64,000 nucleotides of DNA from Montifringilla adamsi (Eukaryota; Chordata; Aves; Passeriformes; Passeridae): contig JAGGNK010006448.1 of the NCBI GenBank assembly GCA_017590115.1, positions 2,243,849-2,307,848 on the forward strand. The letters are read 5' to 3'. The first letter of the stretch is position 1, and every line of letters starts with the position of its first letter. The translations under genes were made by a program, and so were the position numbers. This document shows, in pieces, positions 11,601-23,732 of the stretch. The notes beneath the pieces are model-generated. The model saw only the letters and a list, made by a program, of their open reading frames with translations. It did no database searches and was not told the DNA's origin.

Positions 11601-14600
11601 AACACTGAAGTCTCCAAATTAAAACAAAAAATAAGGGAATACAGTGGATTGATAGCCTAGCTTGCTATCCAAATACAGGAAGAACTGCTAGTATCTTCTC
11701 TGTCTTGGTTCTCATCTACATCATGCATGACTTCTACTACCACCATACATAGTCAAGAGACAACCTGAAGACCAAGTTGCCCAGAGCAGTACAGGGAAGA
11801 TGAATTTCTTATGAATGAAATGCACATGGCCACATGGTGCATTTTTCACCACAACTGTATGTCACAAAAAGTAAGTGAAAAAGTAACTCAAGGTTAAAAG
11901 CTGGTGTTGCTTCTACAAAAACTTTTTTTTTTCAATTGTACTTTCATTTTGGTGCTGTAGGTGGGAATGTTCCTTCTATCTGAGTTTTTTTACTTCCATG
12001 TTGTCCAGGTATTGGAATGATCATTTTTCACTTTTAATTCTAAGCTAGGTATTTTCTACTTCTTTAGTAAATAGGTCAAGGGGAGGACCAGCTGGGTGTG
12101 CAACACAGTCCTGCACTCACATAAATGGCCAGACAACACCCAAACTCCCCCAGCAAGGTCCTGTGTGTGAAGCCCATCTTGGAGGCCATGAATCACAAGG
12201 TAGAGTTATCCAAGGCACAACTACAGAGAAAACACATTTTCTGTATGACATATTCATGTGTCCTGCAGAAAAGCATCTTTTAAATTAAGAAGATGTTTAT
12301 TTGAAATATGGCTCAGACTTAAACAGGAGACAACTCAAAGTGGTCCTGTAGAATTTCTGAGACAATAGCACCCTAAAGCCTCATGGGTAAAGCATGACAA
12401 CTCTGTGTTGAACCCAGTGTTCTCTGGTCTGATAGAGCAATGCTCACTATCCTGGTCAAGGTGCTCCAGACGCTGTTGGTTTCACTCCTCCACAACTACT
12501 ATTTCCTTCATGATTCTCCAACCACAGATGAAACTTTTTTACATAACCCCTAACCCATGTCTCACTTTTGCCCTTGCAGACGTAGAGCAAATCTAGAGCC
12601 AACAGCTGACACCAAGCCAGAACAGCAAAAAACCCAAATGTCTTCCTCTGAGTTTTGGAAGAGTTTGTCTGGTGTTCAGCTCCTAAGTGATGAAGGTTTG
12701 GCCATTAAGCTCAGAAGACTCAAAATGCCATTTTAGTTCCCAAAGTTTCAAGTAGAAGTCACACATATGCTGTGATGGAGGTGCAACTCTAGGGACTTTG
12801 GGCACTGTAACAACACAGACAGACATGACAATTTCAAACTCCTACTACTTGGATCACACTTCAGTTCCCACTCCATGCTCCCCAGTTATGATATTCATCT
12901 TCCCAAATAGCTCCACGGGCTGGTTTTGGTAATCACATCCTTCAAACACTTGTCCCTGTTATGCATACCAACATCTACATACTCAAAGCAGTCTCCAAAG
13001 TACATGCCAAACATCTGTTTCAACCAGCTCTGTTTAGAGTTAAAGCTGTTCGCTGGAAAATTGCCATCCTAATGGCCAGCTCCTCTGTTAGTGAACTGGA
13101 GAATTCATTTTGTATTTATCGATTGCTCCCTAATGAAGAATCATAAAGGTGCCAGAGAATCTTGACCAGAAACTACTTAATTAGTACTAAAGTGCATAAA
13201 ATTCCAAATCAAAAGAGCTCTTTGTCCAATGGCTCAGTCACTGGGGGAAAAAGTGACATCATTTTCTGCTTATATAGAAGTCCATAAAATTTTATTAAAA
13301 AACTCTAAGGAAATTAAAAAATTATATAAATTATTCGTTTCCTTCCAGTTCCTAAGACACCAAGTAGGTCTTCCAGAAACAACTCATGCTTTGCTAAAGG
13401 AAGTACTCTTCATAAAGGACCCAGCAATATTTATATGTATCATGCACAGAATTTATTTTATACTGAACGAAGGTATATGGTAATGGAACCTTTGTCTTCT
13501 GAACACTATAGAAACTCCTCTGTTACATAAAAAGACATAATGCAAAGCATCCAGAAGGTATTAAAAATGAATGGATCTGTCTTTTCATCATTGCGGCTCA
13601 CAAAACAGTTCAATTTTTACATTCCCACAAACTACATTGTATTGGAGTAATTTCTGAGGGTACTTGCTCTTAAGAAGGCAAAGGTGAGAAGAAAAGAACT
13701 CAATTAAATGCCAACCTTTTTCTTCCTCTCAAACTTGAAGCCTCAAAAACACCCTGAATAACTGGTATTTCCTTTCAAGTATTTCAAATTAAGTAATCCT
13801 GAAAGTTAATTCCCTCTTTTCCATATCATTCAAATTCTCAATTAAGTAACTGAGAAAATAGCACAAAGGGAAAAAGCCAAGCAGAATTAGACAAAAGCCC
13901 ATCCCAACAAGGCAATAGCATTGCTGCTTCTATTAGGCTGCTTGTTGAAGGCATCTGTCTTCAGATTAGTAAAATCCCTTGGATTCTTTGGAATAACATA
14001 TCATGTACACAAGGAAACAAAGGTTCATGATAACAAAAAATCCACTAAAACAGATATCCTTGCTGTAATCTACAATCATTGATACCACATACACAAGAAA
14101 ATACCCTCCCATCTTCCTAAAAGCTATCACTCTGACACCAAGTTCGGCATAAAAAAATCAAAATCCAATTCATGATCTATACCACATCCAGCAGCTGACG
14201 TGATACCACCTTTAGTCCTCTTATCTTAATGATAAACAAGTGCATTTCACCGGAGAGAGAGCAGGTTTCCACAAACAGAAAATGGAGCAGGAGGAGCATA
14301 TAAAGGATGAAACAATTGCAGTAAGGCAAATATCCCAAGAAGGCAGAATAGCAAAGACACATACATACATATATGGACTTTCCAGACATATGGTTTCCTT
14401 TACTGAAATCTATTCCTTTTTCCTTTTTTTTTAATTAAACTGCACCTTTTTTCAATAGGTGTAAAATTACACCAACAGCATCTCAGCTATCCCAGATGAT
14501 TTCAGTAAATCTTCTGCAGAGTTTTGTTGTGTGCTCTTAGCAGATCAGACTAGATGCTTACCAGTACAAGTCCCAAGAAAATATGCTCCAGAACAGTGGA

Positions 14601-14698
14601 AATAAAGAAAAACATAGAAAAGAAAATGGGAGGGACAGCTAACCACAGAGAAGCTGGGGAAGGGTTACCAGAGTGAGGTCACACAAACCTCTGCTTAC

Positions 14699-14788
14699 CC
14701 CTTGCTCAGATTCCAGCAGCTCTGTTTTGACTCTGACTGCCGGCATCCCATCAAGCATTAACATTCTGTTCTCAAAGGCGCTGATGTC
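14699..14788 (-). CDS. KLF12: KLF12 coding exon (30 codons, phase 0-0)
   Basis: Internal coding exon of Krueppel-like factor 12 (AP-2rep), a nuclear C2H2 zinc-finger repressor that binds CACCC-type sites, first described at the TFAP2A promoter. Read on the minus strand it gives 30 codons beginning DISAFENRML, continuing MLDGMPAVRVKTE and ending ESEQG, with no stop. From memory this matches the mammalian KLF12 N-terminus except for two or three residues at the 5' edge (human NINTF, mouse NLSAL, here DISAF). The acceptor is excellent: a pyrimidine tract then TTTTTTGCCTTAG. The donor is GGG|GTAAGC. Both ends are in phase 0. The VKTE tetrapeptide fits the SUMO consensus (hydrophobic-K-x-E), which is inference only. 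The following exon, which should begin SPNVHNYPD and carry the CtBP-binding PVDLS motif, is not in the window. Related KLF3 and KLF8 lack this exact N-terminus, so I consider the assignment secure. Confidence 0.95.
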
Positions 14789-17700
14789 CTAAGGCAAAAA
14801 AGGACAAGGTTAATCAAAAAATTATGAAAAAAACCACTTGTTTCAATTCACTGGTTTAAGTTCTACAATACTGTAGAAGTATGTTTCTTTCAGCGGAAAC
14901 GAAGTTAACGAGGAGGATGTAATAGTAATTTCAAGGAGTAGCTGCCAAGTTACTACTTCTGCTAAAACAGTAAATCACACTTTCAGTTGTCCTTAAATGA
15001 GAACTAAGTCTTTGTAAGCAACAAGGAAAAATCATCTCCAATTACTATTTTGTAATTTGAAATTAATTACACAGGTACACGTATATTAATTCCTTGCTTT
15101 AGGACTGAAAAGAAAAGCAGTGGTACCAAAGAGTTTGAAGGTTTTGGCAGTATGCTTAGGTATAGTTGATTTCAGTCAAAACACTTGCACTTCTGGTAGA
15201 GAAAGCTTATATGGAGAGAAGTTACAGTGAAGGCCTGTATCCATACACATTATAAATTAATACATAATTGCTCAAATTTCTTTTCGTCTTATAAAGTTAT
15301 CAGCATTTGCTAATGAAAATCTCCACACACCTCTGAAACAAAAAAATAATCTCTGAGAGAGATAAAAAAGCAAGTTAAAAACAGGCACTGTCCATGTAGT
15401 TATGGGCACTATATGCTGAGAGCTTCAAGCTGAAGGAGGATTTGCAGAACTGTGGTTCTCTGAATCAACATTCCTGCTGTTACTGGAGCAGTTTATGAGG
15501 ACATACAAAACAATCCTCTTGTGCCTTCAATTCAAACAGTACCTCAACCCGAATCAATTTTCTACCCCAGCCAAGGCTCAAGGCCGGTGTTTGAAAGCAA
15601 GTGTCTTCAGCTGCCATTTAGTCTTGACACCATGGAGAGAATAAAAACATTTTATCCTTCAAGCTAGCATGTGAGCTTACAAATCCAGACACCTTGGTCA
15701 GTGCTAAAGAAATGTGGAGACATCACACCCATTTTTCAAATAATGTAACTGGAGCACACTTCACTTACAAGTGACTCATTCACAGGCAGTTATTAATCTG
15801 CAGCCCTGTCTGGAAGACTCTAGACTGGAAACTCACCTCTGCTCTGGTACCTCATAGTCCTCTAACTGCATGAGAATGGAAAAAAACCATTTTCCCTGTG
15901 TTTCACAGCAGCAGATTCATTCAGCACTGTGTGGTGCCATTATTCATAAGGAATGCATTCATAGCCTTGTTTCTTATGGTTGCTTCAGTGGAAGCCTAAG
16001 GAAAATGGTCTATCGGAATGGAGCTTCCAAAGTACTTTTTAAAAACTTAAACTACTTTAAACATTTTCTTTTTTTCCAATCAATAAACCTCATCCCAGGA
16101 CCTCCACTTTCCAGGATATAAATACTGAAGAAACTGTTTATTTTTTGTATACTCCTTTATTGTAATTTAAAGAACATGTTGAAAAGGGAAATTGATAGGC
16201 CCAACATGCTGCCAAAAGCAGAGCAAATTACCTGCTTAAAATCCCTGTCACCCCCACTTTAAGTCCTGTGTATTTTAGCACCCAGAGCTGTGGTGCTTAC
16301 TTACTACAGGACTGGAAGAAGCTTGATGGTGAAGCAGATAAGCAAGTGCAATCTCTATTGCCTTCCTTTAAAAGTAGATTTAGATCATTCACAAAAAGCT
16401 CTAAATGCTTAGAGTTATAAAATTTCAGATTGAACAAGTAATTTTCAGCAGAACACCTCTGCATTCAAACATGTGAGAATGGAAACCAGTCAAGCTATTG
16501 ACGTGTCTCACTCCATGCTATGCTACGGCTGTGCATCTACTGTACTTTTAAAGGTTGACACAACAGGAAGGGGAAGAAAAACAAGTTTCTCCTATGTTTG
16601 CTGAGCAAATTATTTTGTGCACCTTGATCTTTATTCAGTGTTTGAGGCATGAGATAGAAAAAATGCAGGAAAGAAGGATCTCTGATGCCACAAAGGAGCT
16701 GGATGAAATTGTGCCTGGCTTTACATCTTTCTCCCCAGCAAGGGCCCTGCACTGTTTACTTATTAGCAGCAGATCTCAGGTGTCACTGAGCCCCATCAGT
16801 TTGGATGTGGTTTGAGGTGGATAAAGAGCAGAAGCCAGCATGGCATTCCTGGCTCCCCCAGTGCCTATTTTGCAAGTTGAGAGGCCCCTCTGCTTTCTTG
16901 ATTTATAGGCAGCACAGTTGAATTTTACAGCAAGATCAGGAATACACCATCATCAAACATCCCTTAGGCTGTTTAGCTCATAGACAAAGAAGGATGGCTG
17001 ATGCTGCACTGTGTCCCTGAGGAAGTTTTACCCGCCTGAGCAAAGGGACGAGGCTGGCTTACACAGGAGGCACAGGCAGAAGGAGGGGGGAAGACAAAGT
17101 GCCATGGAGGAAAGGCAGGTTTAATGAACTGTTAGAATCTGATTAGAGGCTAATGTCCCTTTTAGTGCTTTGTACCAATTTACAGCTGATATACTTGAAC
17201 CATTTTTTCCCCACTGGCTGTGATAAACTCATTAGTTTTAAAAATGCAAGCTAAACAGAGCCTTTGAAGTTTAAAACTGATAAATCATGAAAACCTGACT
17301 AGTTCATGTACCATTTAACACATTTACATTTAACTAAATTTTCACTGTGTTCGTTTCTCCTTTTGTTCTCCAAAAATCTTATTTCTTAAAAGCAGCCTTT
17401 CAAGTGCAGGTCTGAAGAGCAACTACTCTGGCTGTGAACAGCTCTGCCTTTCGGGTAATTTATAATTCACAGGAGCAATAATCACAGGAGTAAATTATTT
17501 CCAAACTATTTGATCTCTTCTGCATTTATAACTTGAAGTACGTTGTGTGACACATCCTCAGAGGCCACTGCCAAGCAGATCCAGTCTATGTGTGATCACA
17601 GGGACGAGAACTTCAGCCCAAAGCCACCCAGAGAGCTGATCCTTCCAAATGGTGCTCTCCTGCCATAACCAGTGCTTGTACCACAGTATGTTCAAAGCCA

Positions 17701-18469
17701 CGCAGCAAACCAGGTATAATTGCTGAGCCACAGAGTGGGCTGTCACCTAAGGCAAAGGGGCTTGAGTACTCCCACTGAGGCTGGAGATACGAATTGAGCT
17801 CTTCCAGGAGCCTTCAAGGTCAGGCAAGCAGATGGACCATCCACACCAGAGTGAGGCCAGGCTGCTCCAGTGCCCACATTAACTGATGACACTCATGAGA
17901 CCCACTGGCAGAGACAGGTGATGTGATGTATTGAGTCAATGCATTATTCAGACAACCCCATTTTCTTCATTAACTGTGATAGCTAACTTGCAGTCCCCAA
18001 AATTGCTCAGGTGAAGAGTACCTTAATTTGTGTGACAGTCCTTCCTTTTCTAGTCTCCCACCTCAACCCTTCTGGTGGACTCCTTTACCACCTTCGTAAA
18101 ACGCACAGCAGATGTAGGTCCTAAACCGGGCAAACAATCAAGCCAAACACTGCATGACCTTACCAAAACATCTGTTCTCTTGGATGAGTAACTCATCCTA
18201 AAAGAGAGAATGCTGTCTTTCTCAGTGCCATCCGCTGAAACCTGCCACTAATCACTTTTAGACATTTATTCCCTTGAAATATTAATTAAAAACACAAATC
18301 ATACCCAGGTCTGTATGGGCAACTGCTACTAGAGCAGTTGTTACACAAGACAGATAAGCTTTCAAGCTCTTCCGAGAAGCTGTGGCAGTCCATTAATAAC
18401 CAGACTCCCCCACGCCTAAAAAGGCTGCATTTTCTACATTTCTTACATACTCCTAAAAAGCACAGCACC

Positions 18470-18690
18470 TCTACAGCCGTCACTGGCATTTTCTTCATGA
18501 GGATGGCTTTCCGTTGCAACGTTTTTCGGTTTGCAATAATTTAATCAAATTATTTTTCACTACTTTAGAGGAAGAAAAAACTCCCCAAATCTTGTTATCG
18601 CATCCTGATACAAACACCCTCAGCATCTTGTAGTGTTTATTTAATTATAAATTATACTATTATGACATTTGCCATTCACAAGAAGTGCTA
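18470..18690. promoter_or_regulatory. Candidate conserved noncoding block (inferred)
   Basis: The block holds GTTGCAACGTTTTTCGG, TTGCAATAATTTAATCAAAT and TTATCGCATCC, then TTTAATTATAAATTATAC. CpG retention next to TAAT-type motifs and the absence of repeats suggest a possible enhancer-like element of KLF12. No alignment was possible. Confidence 0.3.
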
Positions 18691-20974
18691 AGGTTTTGTA
18701 GGCAAGTTTTCTTCATTTGGCCAAGCCATACATTTTGAGAATCACTCTGTAAACTTTTAACAGCCAGAGAGGATCTGATGCCACAACTGACCTCATGTTT
18801 TGAGACACCACCAAAGGCACCCCTAAACCCCCTTTATAATTTCTTCTAAGCATAAAATGATGGAAACCAGATATTTATATTTATTCATCAAAGTAAGAGT
18901 CAGCATAACACAACAAGACAAAAAATGTGAAGCGATCCACTCAAGGTAAAGTGGAACCTTTTAATAGTATGACTAGGTAAGTTTTTCAAAATGTGAAATT
19001 GGTTTTTTCTCTTAGTTTCAAGGGATAACAGAAAAGTGAAGGATTACCATCTCTTATCAAATATAACAATTTTCATAGGGAGAGGAAGCCAAAGAAACCT
19101 GTCAACTAACTTAGTTTTCTGAAGACCTTTATACAGCATACAATGAGATCTGTTATTCACTTAAATGCAGTTCTCCCTAGGATGAAACATACCAGTTAAA
19201 GAAAGTACATTCATGTGGCTAGAAGAGAATCACTTAACTGGGAGTTCTGCCAGGGAACTGGAGGTAACAGCCCATGTCTTGCCATAAGATCTTCATCATA
19301 TGTAATTATAGCCACAGCTGTGTGAAATGTTCATAATGAAAGCAGAGATTCTGGTAGTTCTGCATTTTACTCCAAACTTGAATTTTCAGTCAAATTCACC
19401 AGCAAACTACAGTTTGCCTTTACTGATGCTTCAAGGAAAGCCAAAACAATTTGTGCGAAAAAAGTTAAATAAAGTCTTAGACTTCTTACTGTTTTCATAT
19501 GAAACTGGGTGGGGTTGATTCTAGTTCATTTCAATTCAAAATTATTTTTCTTTGGTGAGAAGGGACACAGACTACAAGGCATCCAGTGAACAGGGAGGCA
19601 TCTCAGCTCTAAGCTTTTCAGAAAGGCTTCTGAGTGTGGTCTCTTATTACAATTGTGCCTGCCAGGTAGAATCCAGACCTCAACAGCGGCTGTGACTTGA
19701 TGCTGTCAGTGCCTGAGGCACATGCAAGGGTTGGCCTTCAGCACATGCTCCCAAGCTCAGATCCTTGCTAGGAATACCAGACCATGTGCAGCTTTATCCC
19801 ATTCATACCAGTACAAAGATGTGCACATGCAAAACTAGTTTCTCAAATTCCTAGTCCATTGCCTAGATCTCTTGAAGAAAATAATACTGATTTTGAAAAC
19901 AGCAGACTTCCAAAATTATGAAGTACTCAAATCCCTAAGGATGTAGCTATGTTGTAATTTGCAACCTATTTTCACAGATCTGTCTCCAGGAAAAGACTTC
20001 ATGTCGAGACAATATTCGGTGAAGATAACAAAGATCTCAAATTTTGCTGCTAAAATCTTTTTTATTAGCTTGGGTTTAGGTTAGTTTTTGGGAATATAAA
20101 TAGAACTGAAGAGACATGAGCAACTTCCAGGTGACAGAGGATCATCAAGTGCATTGGCAACTAGAAGCCAACCTGCTGTTTCTCAAACTCAGCAGGCAAC
20201 CCTATCAGCTGTGATGGCTTAAAATCCCTTTACATCAGCTCTGCTGTCCCGTCAGTTTTAGTGCTTCTACAAAGAATTATGGCTCCTTCCTGTGGTACGG
20301 AATTCAGACACAACAGGTTACAACCAACAGTACTTACACCAAAGCCTCACATTTCACTTTTATCAACATTAATGGCTTCACTTTTTACCTTCTAATACAA
20401 CATGCACAGAATATTTAATTTTTGTGAATACCCAAGGACTCATTAAGTATCTGTGTATTTTCTTAACCTTACACTTAAAAGTCCCACATAATGAAAAAAG
20501 CCCAACCTCTTAATCAAAAAGAGAGCGGGAAAAGAGCCATCATTTAGGAGTGGCACATATTTAAGAAAGGGTACATGGGCAGAAAGCACGTACTACATTT
20601 ATCTTTACACCAGAATTATTTTAAAAGACATCTCTTCAGAGCACTTGATACGTAATAGTAAAATAAACTCTTGATAGTTTCTCCTTTGGGTTTTCTAGTA
20701 CAGGCAACTAAAGACTACTATCAAGCCAAAACTCATTACTTTTTCCCAAAAAGGCAACAAAATCAACAACAACTAATAACCCTAGTAATTGATTTAGACT
20801 GCCACTTCTCCTTGACCACTGTTGTAAGACAAGTGTTTTAAAAAAATTCTTGCTCAATTTCCAAAGCAGTGTTCTAATGTCTTATGTCAACTGCCCTCAA
20901 AAGTAGAGAAGAGCTTAAAGAAGAGTTTGAAGATGAATAAGGCTTAAAATTAAAAGCAAACCTCACCACCTGGC

Positions 20975-20986
20975 AAAAAAAAAAAA
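20975..20986. repeat. A12 homopolymer
   Basis: Twelve consecutive A after TGGC, followed by TTGG. It is simple sequence, with no element attached. Confidence 0.9.
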
Positions 20987-22200
20987 TTGGAACAGGAAAC
21001 AGAATAATTTTTCTAGTATTACACTGACCAAATCTGCACGTATTACTTAAAGCTTACCTTCACTGTTGTCCAAATTGTGACTATTTTGTACTTGCTGAGC
21101 AAATTAATATTAAATGGCATTGCCCAGGAACTTGCCAGCAGATACACAGTGACAACAATTTTACTCTGAATTCTGACTGTACCTGCTCTGGTCAGAAAAT
21201 TAGCTGCTGACAGCACAGAGAGCTGGCTGGCACAGTTCCCCCACCTTCCACTTTGCAAAGTGTGCTTCCATAAAGACAGATACAACATAGACTCTGTGCG
21301 CTGGAGAATCGAAGGAACATTTAGCATGTAGCAGTAGTCAACGGTTTAGTCCAAAATTTGTGCATGAGATGTTATGTGGCAGGCCAAACATTGTTGCTCT
21401 TTGGCAAGAAGAGAAGATGATTTCTACAGGATCTGCTTGGCACCATCATTCCGTGCAGTCCAGAGGGACCATCACCTCAAAGCAACAACATCTTCAGCTC
21501 CACAACTGCAAAGCTCCAGAGGCAGGAGTGAAACAGCCACGTAAGCACTTTCATAGGCTGGGTATCATCACTTGCTTCAGAAATTACATCGGCCCTTGCC
21601 ATTTGTGTTTCAAAGTAAACAAACACTGTCTGTCCCACTGCTGCATGGGATCATACCCAACCTTTCAGCTCAGCAACAAAACTGCTTCTCCTCCAGGTGC
21701 CACGTTCACTCCCCTAAAATAAAACATGGCAATAAATTGACAGTCAGGGCCAAAATCTGGCTTCTTATAAACCACAGACATTACAAACTGTATCCTCTGA
21801 ACAAGAGCAATATAAGCTTATGCCAACGTTAAATACACCTAGTGCCTTCTAGCAGCCGAGCCACAGACATGTTAGGCAAATGGCACTGCTTCTATGCAGC
21901 AGGTAAGTAAGGGCAATTCCTTGATTCTCACTGATCTGGGAGCTCCAACACAGAGGCAGAACGAAAAGGGAAACAAGAAAAAGCCAGCCTTTGTAACAAC
22001 TAAAATTCAGGAATTTCAGGTAAGACTTATTTTTTATTTCAGGTTTACTTTGCACGCAATTTTTAAAAAACTTTTGGGGTTTCTTACTAGTAAAAATAGA
22101 GCAGTATATGACACCCATAAGAGAACAACTTGTTCCCAGAAGTCAGTGGCTCATTTCCAGCTCAGCCTGTCATGCTGCCCATGACAGGAACAGCAGCCTT

Positions 22201-22216
22201 GAGGAGGAGGAGGAGG
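22201..22216. repeat. Short (GAG)n microsatellite
   Basis: Five uninterrupted GAG units followed by GACACC. It gives a run of Glu or Arg in chance open frames but marks no gene. Confidence 0.9.
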
Positions 22217-23388
22217 ACACCCTGTGTGCAGTTGCACCTTCCAACACCAGGTATCATAGGATACACCCACGAAGCAGACAGAAGGTTCACACAGAGCCTC
22301 AGAAACCATCTGTCACAGTTCATGTACAAAGTCACAGATACTACAGGCAGTAAGTGGTGAAACCAAGTGCTCTTTCAATGGCCCTGTTCCAGCTGCCAGT
22401 TAGAGCTGTGACCACAGACTCAGCCTCAGAAGCACAGTCAGTTAGCAAAAGCATATATAAAGCACATTTGATTCAAGGACAGGCCAAAATAACACAGGAT
22501 TAATTAAACAAAACTAAATGATTGCACACTCATGAAAAAGTTGAACTACATGCCAGAAACTAAGCATTACTCCATGCCCTTTCCCCACACCTTACACGCA
22601 TGTGGAGGAGCAGCAATTGCTGTACCTGCTTCTCACCAAGGAGCAAATTCACTGCTTATTCTGACATGTTTAAAGAAAGGGTTTTGCTGTGATGGAACTC
22701 CCAACCTGCAAATGTTTAACACACTGTCTCAACCCAATCTCTGTTTTATTTAACAACAGTTTGAGGTTTTTCCTGCTCCCCACATGCTTCAGTGGAAACT
22801 CCTGAGAAAATACTAATATTAAAGCTGGGGAGTCGTACAAAGCTCAAAAAAACGGAAAACACAGTTCAAAAAAAGGGGAAATTCTTGACTTCTGTTCATT
22901 TAGTGAATAAAATACAAAGCACCTCAATTCATTAATAAGAATTTGCAAGTGTCCACCAAATATTTTTAAAAATTGTATAAAATAACACTTTGATCTCAGA
23001 TTGGTTGCACCAACTGCTAGATCAAGCCAATACCTAACTACTCACGAGGTACTTTCTTACTCAACAAAGAATTATCAAAATGCTTATGTACAAAACTGCC
23101 AAATTAGATTCCACAAGCAATAAATTATAGTAGAATTAGGGCCCATTTTAAAGACAATTCTAATTAAGTGCTAAGAATTTCTAATTAACAAGTTTTAAAT
23201 GTCGCCAACATGCATTTCCCACAGATTCTCAAAGAAACTGTGATTCCTGAAACACGTTTAAAAAACAAATGCTCTGCACAAAATTACTGCAAATTATCAA
23301 AATAATGGCAAACTTCAAGATTAAAGAATAGTTTAAGTAATTCTAGACAGAGCCATAAAAATCTGGAAAAGATCAGAAAGAGATATAC

Positions 23389-23412
23389 AAGTAGTACATA
23401 AAGTAGTACATT
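23389..23412. repeat. 12-bp tandem duplication
   Basis: AAGTAGTACATA is followed at once by AAGTAGTACATT; eleven of twelve positions are identical. Confidence 0.85.
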
Positions 23413-23656
23413 AACAGACACTCTGGACTTTCATTAAAACTTCTTTAAAAGGCAGAGATACTGAATTTGCTATATAAAGCCAATCCAACTTGGCAGTTAT
23501 ATTAAATCAGAGGTTATAAACAAAATATATGAGTGTGTGTCTAGGCAAAAGACAAGCTAATGCATAATTCATTTATACCAAGTCATTTTACAGCATGAAA
23601 TATCACGGAACAACTGGGGGAACAATAAATGCTATAGCCAAGTTGTTTTTTTCTTA

Positions 23657-23732
23657 GGATTGCAGGACAATTTAGTGGGAAAGCATTTCTGGAGACCTCC
23701 AGTCCAACCTCCTACTCAAAGCAGGTGCTAAC
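23657..23732 (-). mobile_element. CR1 3'-end scrap, minus strand
   Basis: The plus strand reads GGAGACCTCCAGTCCAACC then TCCTACTCAAAGCAGGTGCTAAC, the reverse complement of the CR1 3' region (GGTTGGACTGGAGGTC-type sequence). Roughly 75 bp can be followed before similarity fades. It is the only copy in the window lying in the same orientation as KLF12. Confidence 0.65.

Larger units (their letters stand above)
1..14698 (-). other. KLF12: KLF12 intron downstream of the 90-nt exon (partial)
   Basis: Intron sequence from the GTAAGC donor at 14,698 to the window edge; the matching acceptor is outside. It holds three plus-strand CR1 fragments (605-733, 2,733-2,938, about 4,960-5,130), a possible LTR-like scrap at 1,943-1,960, a T16 run at 3,731-3,746, a 12-bp tandem duplication at 4,195-4,218, an A-rich stretch at 5,940-5,990 and an A18 run at 8,601-8,618. 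From 5,200 to 8,600 and from 8,620 to 14,698 I see only unique AT-rich sequence with chance open frames. I searched for the next KLF12 exon (SPNVHNYPDMEAVPLL) by eye and did not find it. Confidence 0.85.

Noticed and set aside
1..14698. Search for the next KLF12 exon (SPNVHNYPD..., PVDLS) on the minus strand
   Set aside because: No matching sequence was found by eye; the exon probably lies before the window.
21360..21722. 120-codon plus-strand open frame
   Set aside because: Low-complexity-free but no recognisable domain, no splice or promoter support, and overlapping open frames in other phases. It is consistent with chance in a 64-kb intron.
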